Shown here: positions 1 to 9,148 of the stretch, piece after piece
How the letters are laid out: every line of letters starts with the position of its first letter
Numbering within the stretch: the stretch's first letter is position 1
NCBI GenBank assembly: GCA_951394045.1
Contig: OX595989.1
Coordinates: 3,224,001 to 3,288,000 of the forward strand
From: Nitzschia sp. DOCU1
Lineage: Eukaryota; Bacillariophyta; Bacillariophyceae; Bacillariales; Bacillariaceae
DNA length: 64,000 bases
Reading direction: 5' to 3'
Made by a program: the position numbers and the translations under genes
Notes under the pieces: generated by a model
Told to the model about the DNA's origin: nothing
The model's database searches: none
The model's input: only the letters and a program-made list of their open reading frames with translations

Positions 1-492
1 ACCTTCCAAGTGTGCCCAATCTGCCACTGGAACTCCTTGTACCAAAACCACCAAACAACATTGACGGGATTCCAAAATCATGGTCCGATAGTAGAGAGGA
101 TTGTTGTCTTTGTACAGATTGGATACCATCGACGACGAGTCGTCGTCATCATCATTTCTTCTTTGACGTTGATACGAATCTGGAAAGTAGCAGTTGACTC
201 GTTCTTGGCCAAACTCGGCCAACGTGTTGCCACCAATCAAAATTTCAATGCTAGACAAACTCCCCAAGCTAAGTGAGGGTGACACGTGAAAGGGAACTCT
301 CCAAAATTCTGAACTGTGTTGTTCCACACTCTTGTTCAAATTCGAGTAACCCAGTTTTCGCTTGTGACTTTTAATTTCCACCGACGTCATGGCATGGAGT
401 CGAGCTTGCAATCGTTTGTGTTCCAGACTCAATTCGGCTAACAGAGGATCATCATGATGGTAGGCTGCCACAAACGGCGCCAAGTCGGACAT
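1..492 (-). CDS. Unknown protein, N-terminal 164 residues (runs off window)
   Basis: An open frame on the minus strand starts at the ATG at 492-490 and stays open for 164 codons to the left edge, so the gene is cut by the window. The visible part begins MSDLAPFVAAYHHDD and is mostly polar. It holds a short Asp/Ser run around residues 120-130 and a more hydrophobic stretch near the cut end. There is no signal peptide and no motif I recognise. The length without a stop and the coding-like composition support a real exon. The product is unknown; an intron beyond the edge cannot be excluded. Confidence 0.6.
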   Translation of the reverse strand, partial: MSDLAPFVAAYHHDDPLLAELSLEHKRLQARLHAMTSVEIKSHKRKLGYSNLNKSVEQHSSEFWRVPFHVSPSLSLGSLSSIEILIGGNTLAEFGQERVNCYFPDSYQRQRRNDDDDDSSSMVSNLYKDNNPLYYRTMILESRQCCLVVLVQGVPVADWAHLEG

Positions 493-1079
493 GGGTCTAT
501 TCAGCAGTAACTTGTACTACTGCTATGGTAATAGAATGCCTTTCAGTCTTCGGAAAGAAATGAGGTGAGTCAACAGAACAAAAAGAAAACAGAAAACGCA
601 CAACGACGTGTGCGTCCGTCATCGTCGGAAACTCGCCAATCCGAGAAAGCAACCTATTGCAAGTATCGGAGGATATGTCTCTGTCACTTAGAAAAAAGTT
701 CATGTAGGACATGTCTGCCGTTACTCATTTTATTAGGCATATCGTTAGTCGTATGTCACAAGCGTTAAAATTGTATTGCTTATTTAGAAGTATGGCGTTT
801 GGAATTCTTAAGTACCCTAAAGTTTGTCGCAGTGTTCAAATTTGCAAATCCAGTCGGGACTTGGGTTCAAACCTCATGATTAGCAAACCAAGGTGCACCG
901 AGAATGTGTTTTGAACACAGTCTCACATTTTGTCGGCAAGAGTTGATTGATCTCTTCTTTTGTGTCCCGGTCTCGGTCATCGACATCTTCTTTTCACGCG
1001 AGGAACAGTTGAGAGTCTTTTAAAGCCTGCTGTTGTTGCCATCACTTTCATCGTTCTTTCGTTAGCAGCATCCAACGAA
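493..1079. other. Intergenic region between divergent genes
   Basis: This stretch separates the minus-strand gene at the left edge from the plus-strand secreted protein starting at 1080, so it should hold two promoters. I see short open frames only, none with coding character, and no RNA gene. Nothing specific can be named. Confidence 0.5.
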
Positions 1080-1944
1080 ATGTATCGATCGTCTTCTATT
1101 CTTCTTGTTTGCCTCGTGGCACTCTTTGGATCGGCCCATGCCAAATTGCGAGGAAATATTGACATTGTCAACGACTTGCAGGCACGAGCTACCAATCCTA
1201 CGTTGCGTGCCGACATTCGAGGCAAGTCGGTACGAGAATTGCTAGGCGACAACTACCACGACCTTCCACAAGAAAAGGATCGTCGTGTAGACGCACCACC
1301 AACACAACAAAAAGGACGACGACGAACTCATGCTGGAAGGAAGAATAGGCAATCTTTGCAACAACAACAACAGCCTCGAGAGTTGAGCAATGTGCAAGAC
1401 ATTCCGCAACAAAAGGGCAGCACTGGAAGATCCTTGCAGCAAACGGATTCGATGACACGAGCGATTCAGTTCTTTACCGTGAGTGAACACTCGGCAGTGA
1501 TTGCCTTTTGACTATAGCGACTGCTGTCCTTCTCACACAACACACAATTTGACATTTTAGGTCTACGATGAATACGGTCCCACCATTTCGAGTCTCGGCC
1601 AGACGGCCGGTTTGAATGGATTGATTTACAACATGAGTAGTTATAACAGTGGAGTCGAACTCACGGAGAACGATGTCATTGGTGCTCTCAAGGGATCTTG
1701 TTCCGTCGTTGGCAGTCAAAATGATCAATTTTGTTCCTTTGAAATTCTCTTGAGTGAACCCAACCAGTCGTTTGGTTCCGTCATTTCGTCGGGTGCCTTG
1801 GAATATACCGTCGGCGAAGGCGGATACTTGATTGTCGAAGCGTCGGGAGATGCCTACCAACAATATGGGGGTGGTATTATGACGGCTCGCTACCAATCGA
1901 TTGGTACTACGACGATTGTCACCATGGAACTCATGTTGGGCTAG
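1080..1944 (+). CDS. Secreted protein with dirigent/AOC-like barrel domain (member 1)
   Basis: Two exons: 1080-1478 and 1561-1944, with a GTGAGT donor and a TTTTAG acceptor (82-nt intron, phase 0). The 260-residue product starts with a clear signal peptide (MYRSSSILLVCLVALFGSAHA), so secretion or the endomembrane system is likely. A basic, Gln-rich linker follows, containing an RxL site (GRSLQQ). Exon 2 begins VYDEYG and encodes a beta-rich domain with the pattern LNG-x-IYNM, IG-x3-KG-x-C-x-VVG, C-x-FEI and GGYLIVEASGDAY. This resembles the dirigent/allene-oxide-cyclase barrel by layout; the family call is inference. I chose the start at 1080 because it gives the signal peptide; an upstream in-frame ATG at 960 would bury it. 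Paralogues are at 2762-4015 and 19248-20014. Confidence 0.7.
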
Positions 1945-2761
1945 ACTAGACTACCAGAAGTCATGGAGTGAATGATCGGTCTGTGGTCTATTATGGAGGC
2001 AGATCGAACGCTTGGCGTTCTCATTGGACGGAGCATGACTGTTGTGGATTGGACTGCTGTTAACCCTTGTGTAGTCTAATCATAGCATCTCTGCCCATGT
2101 GTTGCTTGCTTGGATTCTATACTCGTACTTTAGCTAGCTCGGTAGTAGTCTGTGTAGTTTAGAATCACCATGTCTTGTTGCTCGTGTCCCATCTACCCAC
2201 CATTGGAATCGTACTGTACAGTGCCGCTACGAGCCAAGTAAACACGAGGATACTACTATGAGCGCATCGGAGAGTGGGCGCTATCTAGTTGGCAGTTATC
2301 ATAAAGGAACGTTCTTTAGGTTTATAGTAGAACCCGTCTTTCCGGCCGCCGACGGTAGACTAGCTAGCAGACTTTGAAGCCTACCGGTACCACGCTTTCT
2401 CGCTCCAACATGGTCGCCCGAGTCGATTTCCTGAGTAATCCACGACTGGTTCGACTGTGTTGCAAGCCAAAGTCCCACTTGGAAGGCGCACCTTGGCCAA
2501 CTCAAAAGACCATGTGTGACGTTATCTTAAAGTTGGAAAGTACACTACACTACCGTGGGGGCACTGCTTCCGACCTGTTTCAAAGTGCTTATCGAGGATG
2601 GGCCGCCGGGTCTTTGGAATTCAAACTACCTCCAACACATGCACTTGTTGATGGCTACTATCGAAGCAACAGGAGCCATTATCACAGAAACAAGAGAAAG
2701 AAAGAACGAAGCATCCATTGCTTCCTTTGTTTCATTTCTCTACTCGTTTAGCAAATCGATC
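1945..2761. other. Intergenic region between two tandem secreted-protein genes
   Basis: This holds the 3' end of the first barrel gene and the promoter and 5' leader of the second. A frame open from 2555 runs into the next gene, but its upstream part lacks the signal peptide seen from 2762 and is taken as leader sequence. No RNA gene or repeat was seen. Confidence 0.5.
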
Positions 2762-4015
2762 ATGAGACAATTGTCATCATCCTTGTCGCTACGGCGGCTA
2801 CTAGCATTCTTGTGTTTGTTCCTTGGCACTACTACTATGCTGGTTGCAGCCAGCAAAGACGTAGACGAACAAAGACAGATTCCTCCCTTTTTCAATAAAC
2901 ACGCTCCCGGTTATTCGCATTCGTCACAGCAACAAGTCGATGCCCAAGGCAATGTTCAAAGCCTTCATCAAAAAATCAAAGACTTGAAACATGCTGCAAC
3001 TCAAGTCTTCAAACGCCGTCATTTGGCGACTGGCAATCACCCGAACCTTCCGGGTGGAGGTGCTGCTGTAGGTGGCGGCGGTGGTGCCTATGATGGAGGA
3101 GGCGTCAGCGGCGGCGGCGGTGGTGGTGGCGAGGGTCCTCCAGCTGGTGGTGGTGAGGGTGGTGGCGAGGGTCCTCCGACTGGTGGCGGCGCGGGAGGCG
3201 CCGAAGGAGGTCCCGCCAGTGGCAAAGGCTTTATCGGCAAGGGCAGCAAAGCCGTAGGCGAAAGCAATGGTGGAAAAGGCAAAGGAGGCCTCTCCAAGAA
3301 AGGTAGCAAGAAAAGCAGCAAGTCGAGCAAGAGTTATGGCACCAGTGCACCAGGATATCCAGATGATGACGATGCTTATACTATCACCCCAGATGATGAC
3401 GATGTTTATACTATCACCCCTCCTGGCGATGATGATCAGTACTACCCCAGTGTGCCGTCCCCCCCTTGCACATGTAATTACACCGTTTGTGATTGCCCCG
3501 GCGGTGGTGGTGGCATTGCCTCGGACTATGAATTCGTACTGGTAAGTCGTTTGGAAGCTGGTTGTGTCATACGTGTGGATGTTCTCTGACAATGCTGTGC
3601 TTCTTAACTATAGGTTCGTGATGAGATTGGAAGTGACACTCCTGGTGCCGACGCCTTTGGCGTCGCCTCGGGCATTGGCTTGAATGGACATGTCTACAAC
3701 ATGGTCTATACTACCTATGGTCGAGACTTTGGGGGTGATCCCATTGGCTTGTTCAAAGGCTTTTGTACCGTCGTCAGTGATATCAATGGAGAGTTGTTGT
3801 GTAATTACGAAATTTATATCTATGCCAATGGCCCCGCCGGTGTGGGAGGTGTCATTGTCACTGGACCTGTTGCCGGTCTTGAGACTGGAAAAGAATTTCA
3901 ATCCATTGTTACAGGTGCCGAATTTGATTTCTCGCAATTCAATACTGGATTCTTGACAACCGTACAAGATCCACAAAAGCCAATTCTATATTCCTTCCTA
4001 TCACTCATGAAGTAA
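2762..4015 (+). CDS. Secreted Gly-rich protein with dirigent/AOC-like barrel domain (member 2)
   Basis: Two exons: 2762-3541 and 3614-4015 (GTAAGT donor, ACTATAG acceptor, 72-nt phase-0 intron), 393 residues. The N-terminus is a signal peptide (LLAFLCLFLGTTTMLVAA). The long linker has an RxL-type site (RRHLATG), a Gly/Gly-Glu-Pro region (about residues 98-155), a Lys/Ser-rich basic patch and two copies of an acidic DDDD-x-YTITP unit, then a Cys cluster (CTCNYTVCDC). Exon 2 begins VRDEIG and carries the barrel-like domain with GLNGHVYNM, a conserved Cys pair (FKGFCTVV, LLCNYEIYI) and a hydrophobic C-terminus. Linker composition recalls extracellular-matrix or wall-associated proteins; that role is inference. 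It is tandem to the gene at 1080-1944. Confidence 0.7.
3361..3420 (+). repeat. 30-bp tandem duplication inside coding sequence
   Basis: Two adjacent 30-nt units (3361-3390 and 3391-3420) differ by a single base or so and encode two copies of a DDDD-x-YTITP motif in the linker of the Gly-rich secreted protein. The number of units is likely to vary between alleles. Confidence 0.85.
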
Positions 4016-4655
4016 AAGTAAGTGAGGAAGGAGTTGGGCTATTAGGCAGAGAATCATGGAATGAATGGATGGATCTCCATGGCGGAGAATGAATGAAGGA
4101 TATCATAGTATTGCAGTCTCGATAAAGGTTAAGATTTGTCGTGGGGGGCGGACACTATGGGCATTTTGGCTTGGTCAGACAAGTCTGTTGTTAATGTTCA
4201 TTGTGACGTCGTCCACGGCAGGTTTTGTAAACTACTAGAGAGTCATTGGAAATGCAACTGCATTTACCACTACTTCTACTACTATTGCATTACAACAAGC
4301 CTTAGTTGTTCTTGTGTAGTTCTGCTACGTAGGTCTAGAGGTGGCTGGTATAGTTCCGGCGAGTCAATAGATTGATCGCCAAGCCAGGTAGTTGTTGCTT
4401 GCAAACTGGATGTGAAAGTGCGTCCTCTACGCTGCTTTCACCCTTCCTCGTCTACGAACAAGTTCATTGGCGTTTGGTTTTCTAGAAGCCCATCCTCGAC
4501 AGGCACTTGGATGTTCCGTACTCTCAAGCTACGTCACCGACACCAACGATCTCGAGATCTCTTGGATTGACTTGTCGCCGTGCATTATGCAAAGCTAAGC
4601 CCTTCACATGCTTCGTTTCGTTTGACGCACCCCTGCTCTCTTCCAAATGGAACTA
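4016..4655. other. Intergenic region between convergent genes
   Basis: This lies between the 3' ends of the Gly-rich secreted protein (plus) and the Rieske oxygenase (minus). Only short non-coding-like frames are present; no structured RNA or repeat was recognised. Confidence 0.5.
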
Positions 4656-5903
4656 CTATCGCTTTATTATTTTAGAAAGTTCACCGACATGCCGCAAAAA
4701 GTCAATGTTATTGCCTTCAAATCGACCATGTTGAATTTGAGTATTGGGATTCAATCCTCTCTGAATCTCTTCGGCGCACTGCCAATCTTCTTCGATTCCA
4801 TTGAATATACTTTCCAAATCTCGTTGCTGCTTTTCCACTTCTTCGCCTACGGCGGTTCCATGAGTCACGGCCCAAGCCCGTACTAGACTGCCATCACTAC
4901 TACTGTTGTTGCCAGACTGCGGTTGCTCGGGCAAAATGACAAGAAACATGGCAAATCGCTTAAACAAGGAAATGGCCACATTGGGAAACAAAAAGTACGT
5001 TGTCGTCGTTTGACTAAAGAACGAATCTTTCGGCGACACGACCTCTTGTGGTTGTGACACATCAAAGTTGGACAAGGGTACCGTGTGCCGTAACGACCGC
5101 GTATCCAGATGGTCCACGACCATGCAATTGCCATGTGTGACCAGCCCCAAGGTATCTTGATGCAAAAACTGAACGTGATAGGATTCCAGGAATGTTTCTA
5201 CCAGCAACTGCCAGTTGGCTTGTAATCTCCACTCACGAAACCCCACCAATCGATTGCTAGTATCGTCTGATTGCGTCTTGGATGGTAGATCTAGCCATAG
5301 CTCTTTTAATTCCTGATCAATTTCTTGGAACGACCACAAGTTTCGTTCCAATAGTTGCTCCCCGTCGACCCAAATTCCACCTGCAGTCTCGGTACAAGCA
5401 ATAGACTCTAGACCCAGCGTGGTCTTGTCCAAGCAAGGAAATCCCTCCTTTTCGCCTGGAATCTTTTTCAAATGACCATTGCGCACGTCATAGGTCCATG
5501 CATGATAGGGACACGTCAAGCCCCATCCTTTGAGTCGACGGGGACTCGTGACGGTCGCATTAGCAGAAGAAGGAATCAAGGCAGCCCCACGATGTCGACA
5601 TTGATTCCGGTAGGCACGAACCATATTGGATTCTTCGTCACGATGAATCAAAATAGGTGTCTTTGTGGAGGGTAAATAGTCTGCCACCACGTGGCCTGGG
5701 GGCAGCAAACATGATGGCAGGACAAAGGCAGGCGCCGCTCGAGCTACGTCATCTCGTTCCGATGCAAAATACAACTTGTCTGCCAGACTCGACTGTACAG
5801 TTGCAGTCATAAGATCGGTCGATTTGTGTTGCAAATGTTGTGCCAGCCTCGACTGGACCTGTCGGATCCATTGGAGCGATGATCCACCGCCAGCAGCTGA
5901 CAT
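4656..5903 (-). CDS. Rieske-type aromatic-ring/choline-monooxygenase-like oxygenase
   Basis: Single-exon gene of 415 residues. It starts at ATG 5903 in a good context; the in-frame GTG further upstream is rejected. The Rieske [2Fe-2S] motif is complete: C102-x-H104 in CRHRGAAL and C131-x2-H134 in CPYHAWTYD. The catalytic mononuclear iron site is represented by ESYHVQFLH (H243, H248) in a helix beginning NWQLLVETFLE. This matches the alpha subunit of ring-hydroxylating oxygenases, including choline monooxygenase and carnitine/betaine-type enzymes. Such enzymes use O2 and electrons from a ferredoxin or reductase to hydroxylate or demethylate a small substrate. The substrate cannot be told. The first 60 residues precede the Rieske domain and could hold a targeting peptide, though none is obvious. 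Confidence 0.85.
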   Translation of the reverse strand: MSAAGGGSSLQWIRQVQSRLAQHLQHKSTDLMTATVQSSLADKLYFASERDDVARAAPAFVLPSCLLPPGHVVADYLPSTKTPILIHRDEESNMVRAYRNQCRHRGAALIPSSANATVTSPRRLKGWGLTCPYHAWTYDVRNGHLKKIPGEKEGFPCLDKTTLGLESIACTETAGGIWVDGEQLLERNLWSFQEIDQELKELWLDLPSKTQSDDTSNRLVGFREWRLQANWQLLVETFLESYHVQFLHQDTLGLVTHGNCMVVDHLDTRSLRHTVPLSNFDVSQPQEVVSPKDSFFSQTTTTYFLFPNVAISLFKRFAMFLVILPEQPQSGNNSSSDGSLVRAWAVTHGTAVGEEVEKQQRDLESIFNGIEEDWQCAEEIQRGLNPNTQIQHGRFEGNNIDFLRHVGELSKIIKR

Positions 5904-6859
5904 TTTGACCCACCAAAAGTTGCACACGACGGCTCAATAATTCGTAGTAGTAGCAGTAGACACCCGCCGATATATACACTCATTCTTGGAACGAGGCTTC
6001 TCATCCATCGAACGCCGCCATCGTCATGGTCGGTCGGAATAAAATGTAAGGTAACACGGAAGCCGTCGTCAACGGGACCTCTGTCAATGACGACGACAAA
6101 AGGTCATTGGTGTCAGAATAGTAGTATCGGCGTCTTTTTTCTCGTGCCGACCCACCGACGAGAAAGTTAGAAATGAGAGGTGATGGGACATGCATCAATT
6201 TTGGACCTCTCACACCTCATTTCTATTTATGGGCGGCCGAATTGGACCCCGACGTCGTTACTAACAAAATCCGAACGTTTCCCAATCATCGTGTACCAAA
6301 TAATAATTTCTAACACGAGTTTCATACTATACCGCGTCGGTTGGGATGTCGCGTGTATCCCACGAAGTGCAGAAAGCCCCTACAAACTGCCGGCTGCGGA
6401 ATCGCAAACTTCAAACTATCTTTTCGGAAGCACGGTCGGCATTCCGCATATTAAAACGGGCGCAAACACGTGGCTGGCTCGCATTTGACGCATCAACTAT
6501 GGGGAATCTTTTGTCACTGATGCACTACTTCAATGTATTGATTGGAGGATCCGTGTCGCACCACTTCTCTGATCTGGTCATTGGGGCCCAACGGAATGAG
6601 CGATCCACCTTTCTGCCGTAGAAGCTGACGAAGATACCCTACCAAATCACTTTCCGATGTACTCCATCCAAAATTACCATCTGGACATCATTCCCATTTG
6701 TTTCACCTTTTTGGCATCGCGAAACCGAGGTCATCGTCTCACTTGCCACGATCGTATTTCGTTGGTAATTGGTTGAGTCGCGTTGCCTTATTGTTTGGCG
6801 TCTCTCTTTGCTGTTTGCTTACAGTACTTTTATCTCGAGTTTGCCTCGTGGAAGAAAAA
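5904..6859. other. Intergenic region with divergent promoters; possible 5'-leader intron
   Basis: This separates the divergent Rieske and desaturase genes. A frame open from 6698 encodes a hydrophobic stretch in frame with the desaturase but has no ATG before 6860, so it is not taken as coding. A TGCTTACAG acceptor-like site ends near 6823, and a GGTAAT donor-like site lies about 60 nt upstream. A small leader intron is possible but unproven. Confidence 0.4.
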
Positions 6860-8050
6860 ATGTGCATTGCTACTACCGTCACTGAAACCAAACCGGAGGT
6901 GTCCACCGTGGCCGGAAAATCGGCGGCACCGTCGGAAACCACCAAGGCACGACCCATCAATTATGTGGATTTTGAACAACCTCGAAGAGAGCATTTGTTT
7001 GGCATCCCCAAGTTTATGGAAGACTGGGTTGTGGAGCATTTGTTGCGACGCAAGGACCGCCGGAACATGGGCGTCTTTCTCGTCGGAATTAATATCCTCA
7101 TGACCAGCGTCCCCGCTGCCATTATGCTGTTCTATCTGGAGCAAACCCAAAAGGTCTCCCAGAACCAGCTGATTGCCCTGGGAATCGCCTACGTTGTCTT
7201 CCACTTGAAAACCTATGCTCGGTCCTTCATTTTGTCCATTCATTACACGACCCACTGCTCGATTTTCAATCGGCGGTTCCGTTACTGCGACCACATTTGG
7301 ACGTCGCTCTTGTGCAACATGTTTGGAATTCCTATAGGTTTGTATTACCCGCATCACATTGGAATGCACCACTCCGAAGACAATGTTGCCCCCAACGACA
7401 TGAGTTCCACTATGGATTACGACCGTAGCTCCAAGTGGAATCATTTCAAGTACATGTTCCGGTATGTTTCCCACGGCTTTTTGGAACTTCCGTATCGCCT
7501 GGCGCAAATGAAAAAGTGGAATTTGGTGGCTGTTTGCGTGGCTGGATGCAGTGCGTTTGCATTTGTAATGGTCTATACTGCCAAAGTCAGTCCCCTTGCT
7601 TCTCTCTTTGTCTTTTGGTTGCCTTGGGTCATTTGCAGTTTTGCGCTCATGCAAGGCAACTTTAAGGAACACATCTTTGTGGACCCGGACGACTATGGCA
7701 ACAACTACAAGAGCACTGTTACGTGCATCAATGCTCCTTCCAATGCTCTTACATTTAACACGGGATACCATGTCGAGCATCACGAAGAACCAGGATTGCC
7801 CTGGTACCAGTTGCCCGAATTGTTCCTCAAGAATATGGATAAGCATGCGGCCAATGATTCATTTGTCTTTTCGGGTATTGGAACTATGGAGGTTGGTACC
7901 ATGGTATTGCGGGAACAATTCGACAAGTTGGCGGACTACTACATCAATATTGGTCAGCCCAAGCGAACCAAGGAAGAACTCATTGTCGAGTTCAAGCGTC
8001 GATTGCAACCCGTGGTTCTTCCTGGACGTCAGCATGCCAAGAGTGAATAA
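6860..8050 (+). CDS. Fatty-acid-desaturase-like membrane di-iron protein
   Basis: 396 residues from the first ATG of the frame. Three histidine boxes typical of membrane fatty-acid desaturases/hydroxylases are visible: HYTTH near residue 128, HHIGMHH near 165 and HVEHH near 304. Hydrophobic segments lie between them, including MGVFLVGINILMTSVPAAIM and LASLFVFWLPWVICSFALM. These histidines bind two irons and activate O2 for insertion into an acyl or sterol-like chain; membranes of the ER or plastid are the usual site. There is no cytochrome b5 domain, so it is not a front-end desaturase fusion of that type. The substrate is unknown. The region from GYHVEHHEEPGLPW to the end looks complete. Confidence 0.8.
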   Translation: MCIATTVTETKPEVSTVAGKSAAPSETTKARPINYVDFEQPRREHLFGIPKFMEDWVVEHLLRRKDRRNMGVFLVGINILMTSVPAAIMLFYLEQTQKVSQNQLIALGIAYVVFHLKTYARSFILSIHYTTHCSIFNRRFRYCDHIWTSLLCNMFGIPIGLYYPHHIGMHHSEDNVAPNDMSSTMDYDRSSKWNHFKYMFRYVSHGFLELPYRLAQMKKWNLVAVCVAGCSAFAFVMVYTAKVSPLASLFVFWLPWVICSFALMQGNFKEHIFVDPDDYGNNYKSTVTCINAPSNALTFNTGYHVEHHEEPGLPWYQLPELFLKNMDKHAANDSFVFSGIGTMEVGTMVLREQFDKLADYYINIGQPKRTKEELIVEFKRRLQPVVLPGRQHAKSE

Positions 8051-9148
8051 ACCTTGCGTTGCACTACCTTGCATGTTACATTTGTTACAGTCATTGATTG
8101 ATTGATGCATTGATTGCTACATACAACCGACTTCATAAAAATGGGGCTAGGAACCATGGGCCAAGCGGGGTTATCATCATCTATCGAAGAATTGACATTT
8201 TCTTCTACAAGAAGCGCTGGATGATGGAATTCCTAATAATTAAATTCGTTTTTTTGGAAATTGCATCTATCATAGAGCTAGATTCGATAGGCATTTCACA
8301 AGTTGCTGTGGCTGTGATGACCCTAGCGGAGGTTTGGCACCAACTCGGCTTTCGTCATTGTAGGTTCTATACCCTCGACGACTCTCGCTAGTACGAAAGT
8401 ATAGTAATTCTTCATCCTCCGAGTGACTTAATTCTCTCTACCGTAGCGCCCTGGTGCGGGCAACGATTCATTGCAAAAACACAACGCTGGAAGAACCAGG
8501 AGCGTTTCCTCCCTTCAGTTGTAGGAGTATCCCTCCCAAGGAGAGTCTTCGGGGCATGGAACAAGAAGCTGTGCTGCTTCTATTCGCCATTCAAGGTTTG
8601 GAATGCCACTGTGCGATTGATGGAAGAGCCTCATTTGCATTGGTCGCTAGCTACGTTCGACGACTACGATAGAGGCGAAACGAACATAGTCAAAGCCGAG
8701 AGGATTCCATAGGTTGCTATCGTATGTATGAATGGATGTGGTCGTAGCTTACCAGGTATCGTACGCACGAGACAGGCGTGTTCCGAGCGACCAAAAATGG
8801 TTGGTCAGCACAACGTAATTACGACCTCGCAGATGGAAGGCTCATGTCCTACGGCACAATAGTCTTCGTGGAAACATAAATCCCCTTTCGGATGCCATCT
8901 CATCCCCAAATAAAGGCAGGTCATCCTTTTTTGAGCCTCTAAAAATTTATGCCAGCACATGCCGATGACGACTGCGCCCCATTTCGCCCGCCAATTTTAA
9001 GAGTCCCGATCCCGCGTTTTCGCGTCTTGTTGGATCCAAATACCGCCCCACTTCACTTCGTCGTGACCTCTGCAGATTCCGCACCACAGATCTCAGTGGC
9101 ATTACATTTTATCTTCTTGCCCCTCTCTTCCCAAAGAATCGAGCAACC
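8051..9148. other. Intergenic region, no gene seen
   Basis: About 1.1 kb between two plus-strand genes. It contains only short frames without coding character. The last 150 bases before 9149 are pyrimidine-rich, consistent with a promoter and leader of the kinase gene. No RNA or repeat was identified. Confidence 0.5.

Noticed and set aside
860..885. GGTTCAAACC resembling a tRNA T-arm
   Set aside because: No D-arm, anticodon arm or matching acceptor stem could be built around it.
3088..3330. Pro-rich open frame on the minus strand
   Set aside because: It is the mirror of the Gly-rich coding repeat in the secreted protein; composition explains the open frame.
6698..6859. N-terminal extension of the desaturase with a hydrophobic segment
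   Set aside because: The frame has no ATG before 6860; the apparent start is TTG, and splice-like signals lie within it.
6830..7846. 338-codon open frame opposite the desaturase gene
   Set aside because: It is antisense to a gene with three clear histidine boxes; the translated product has no motif or coding character of its own.
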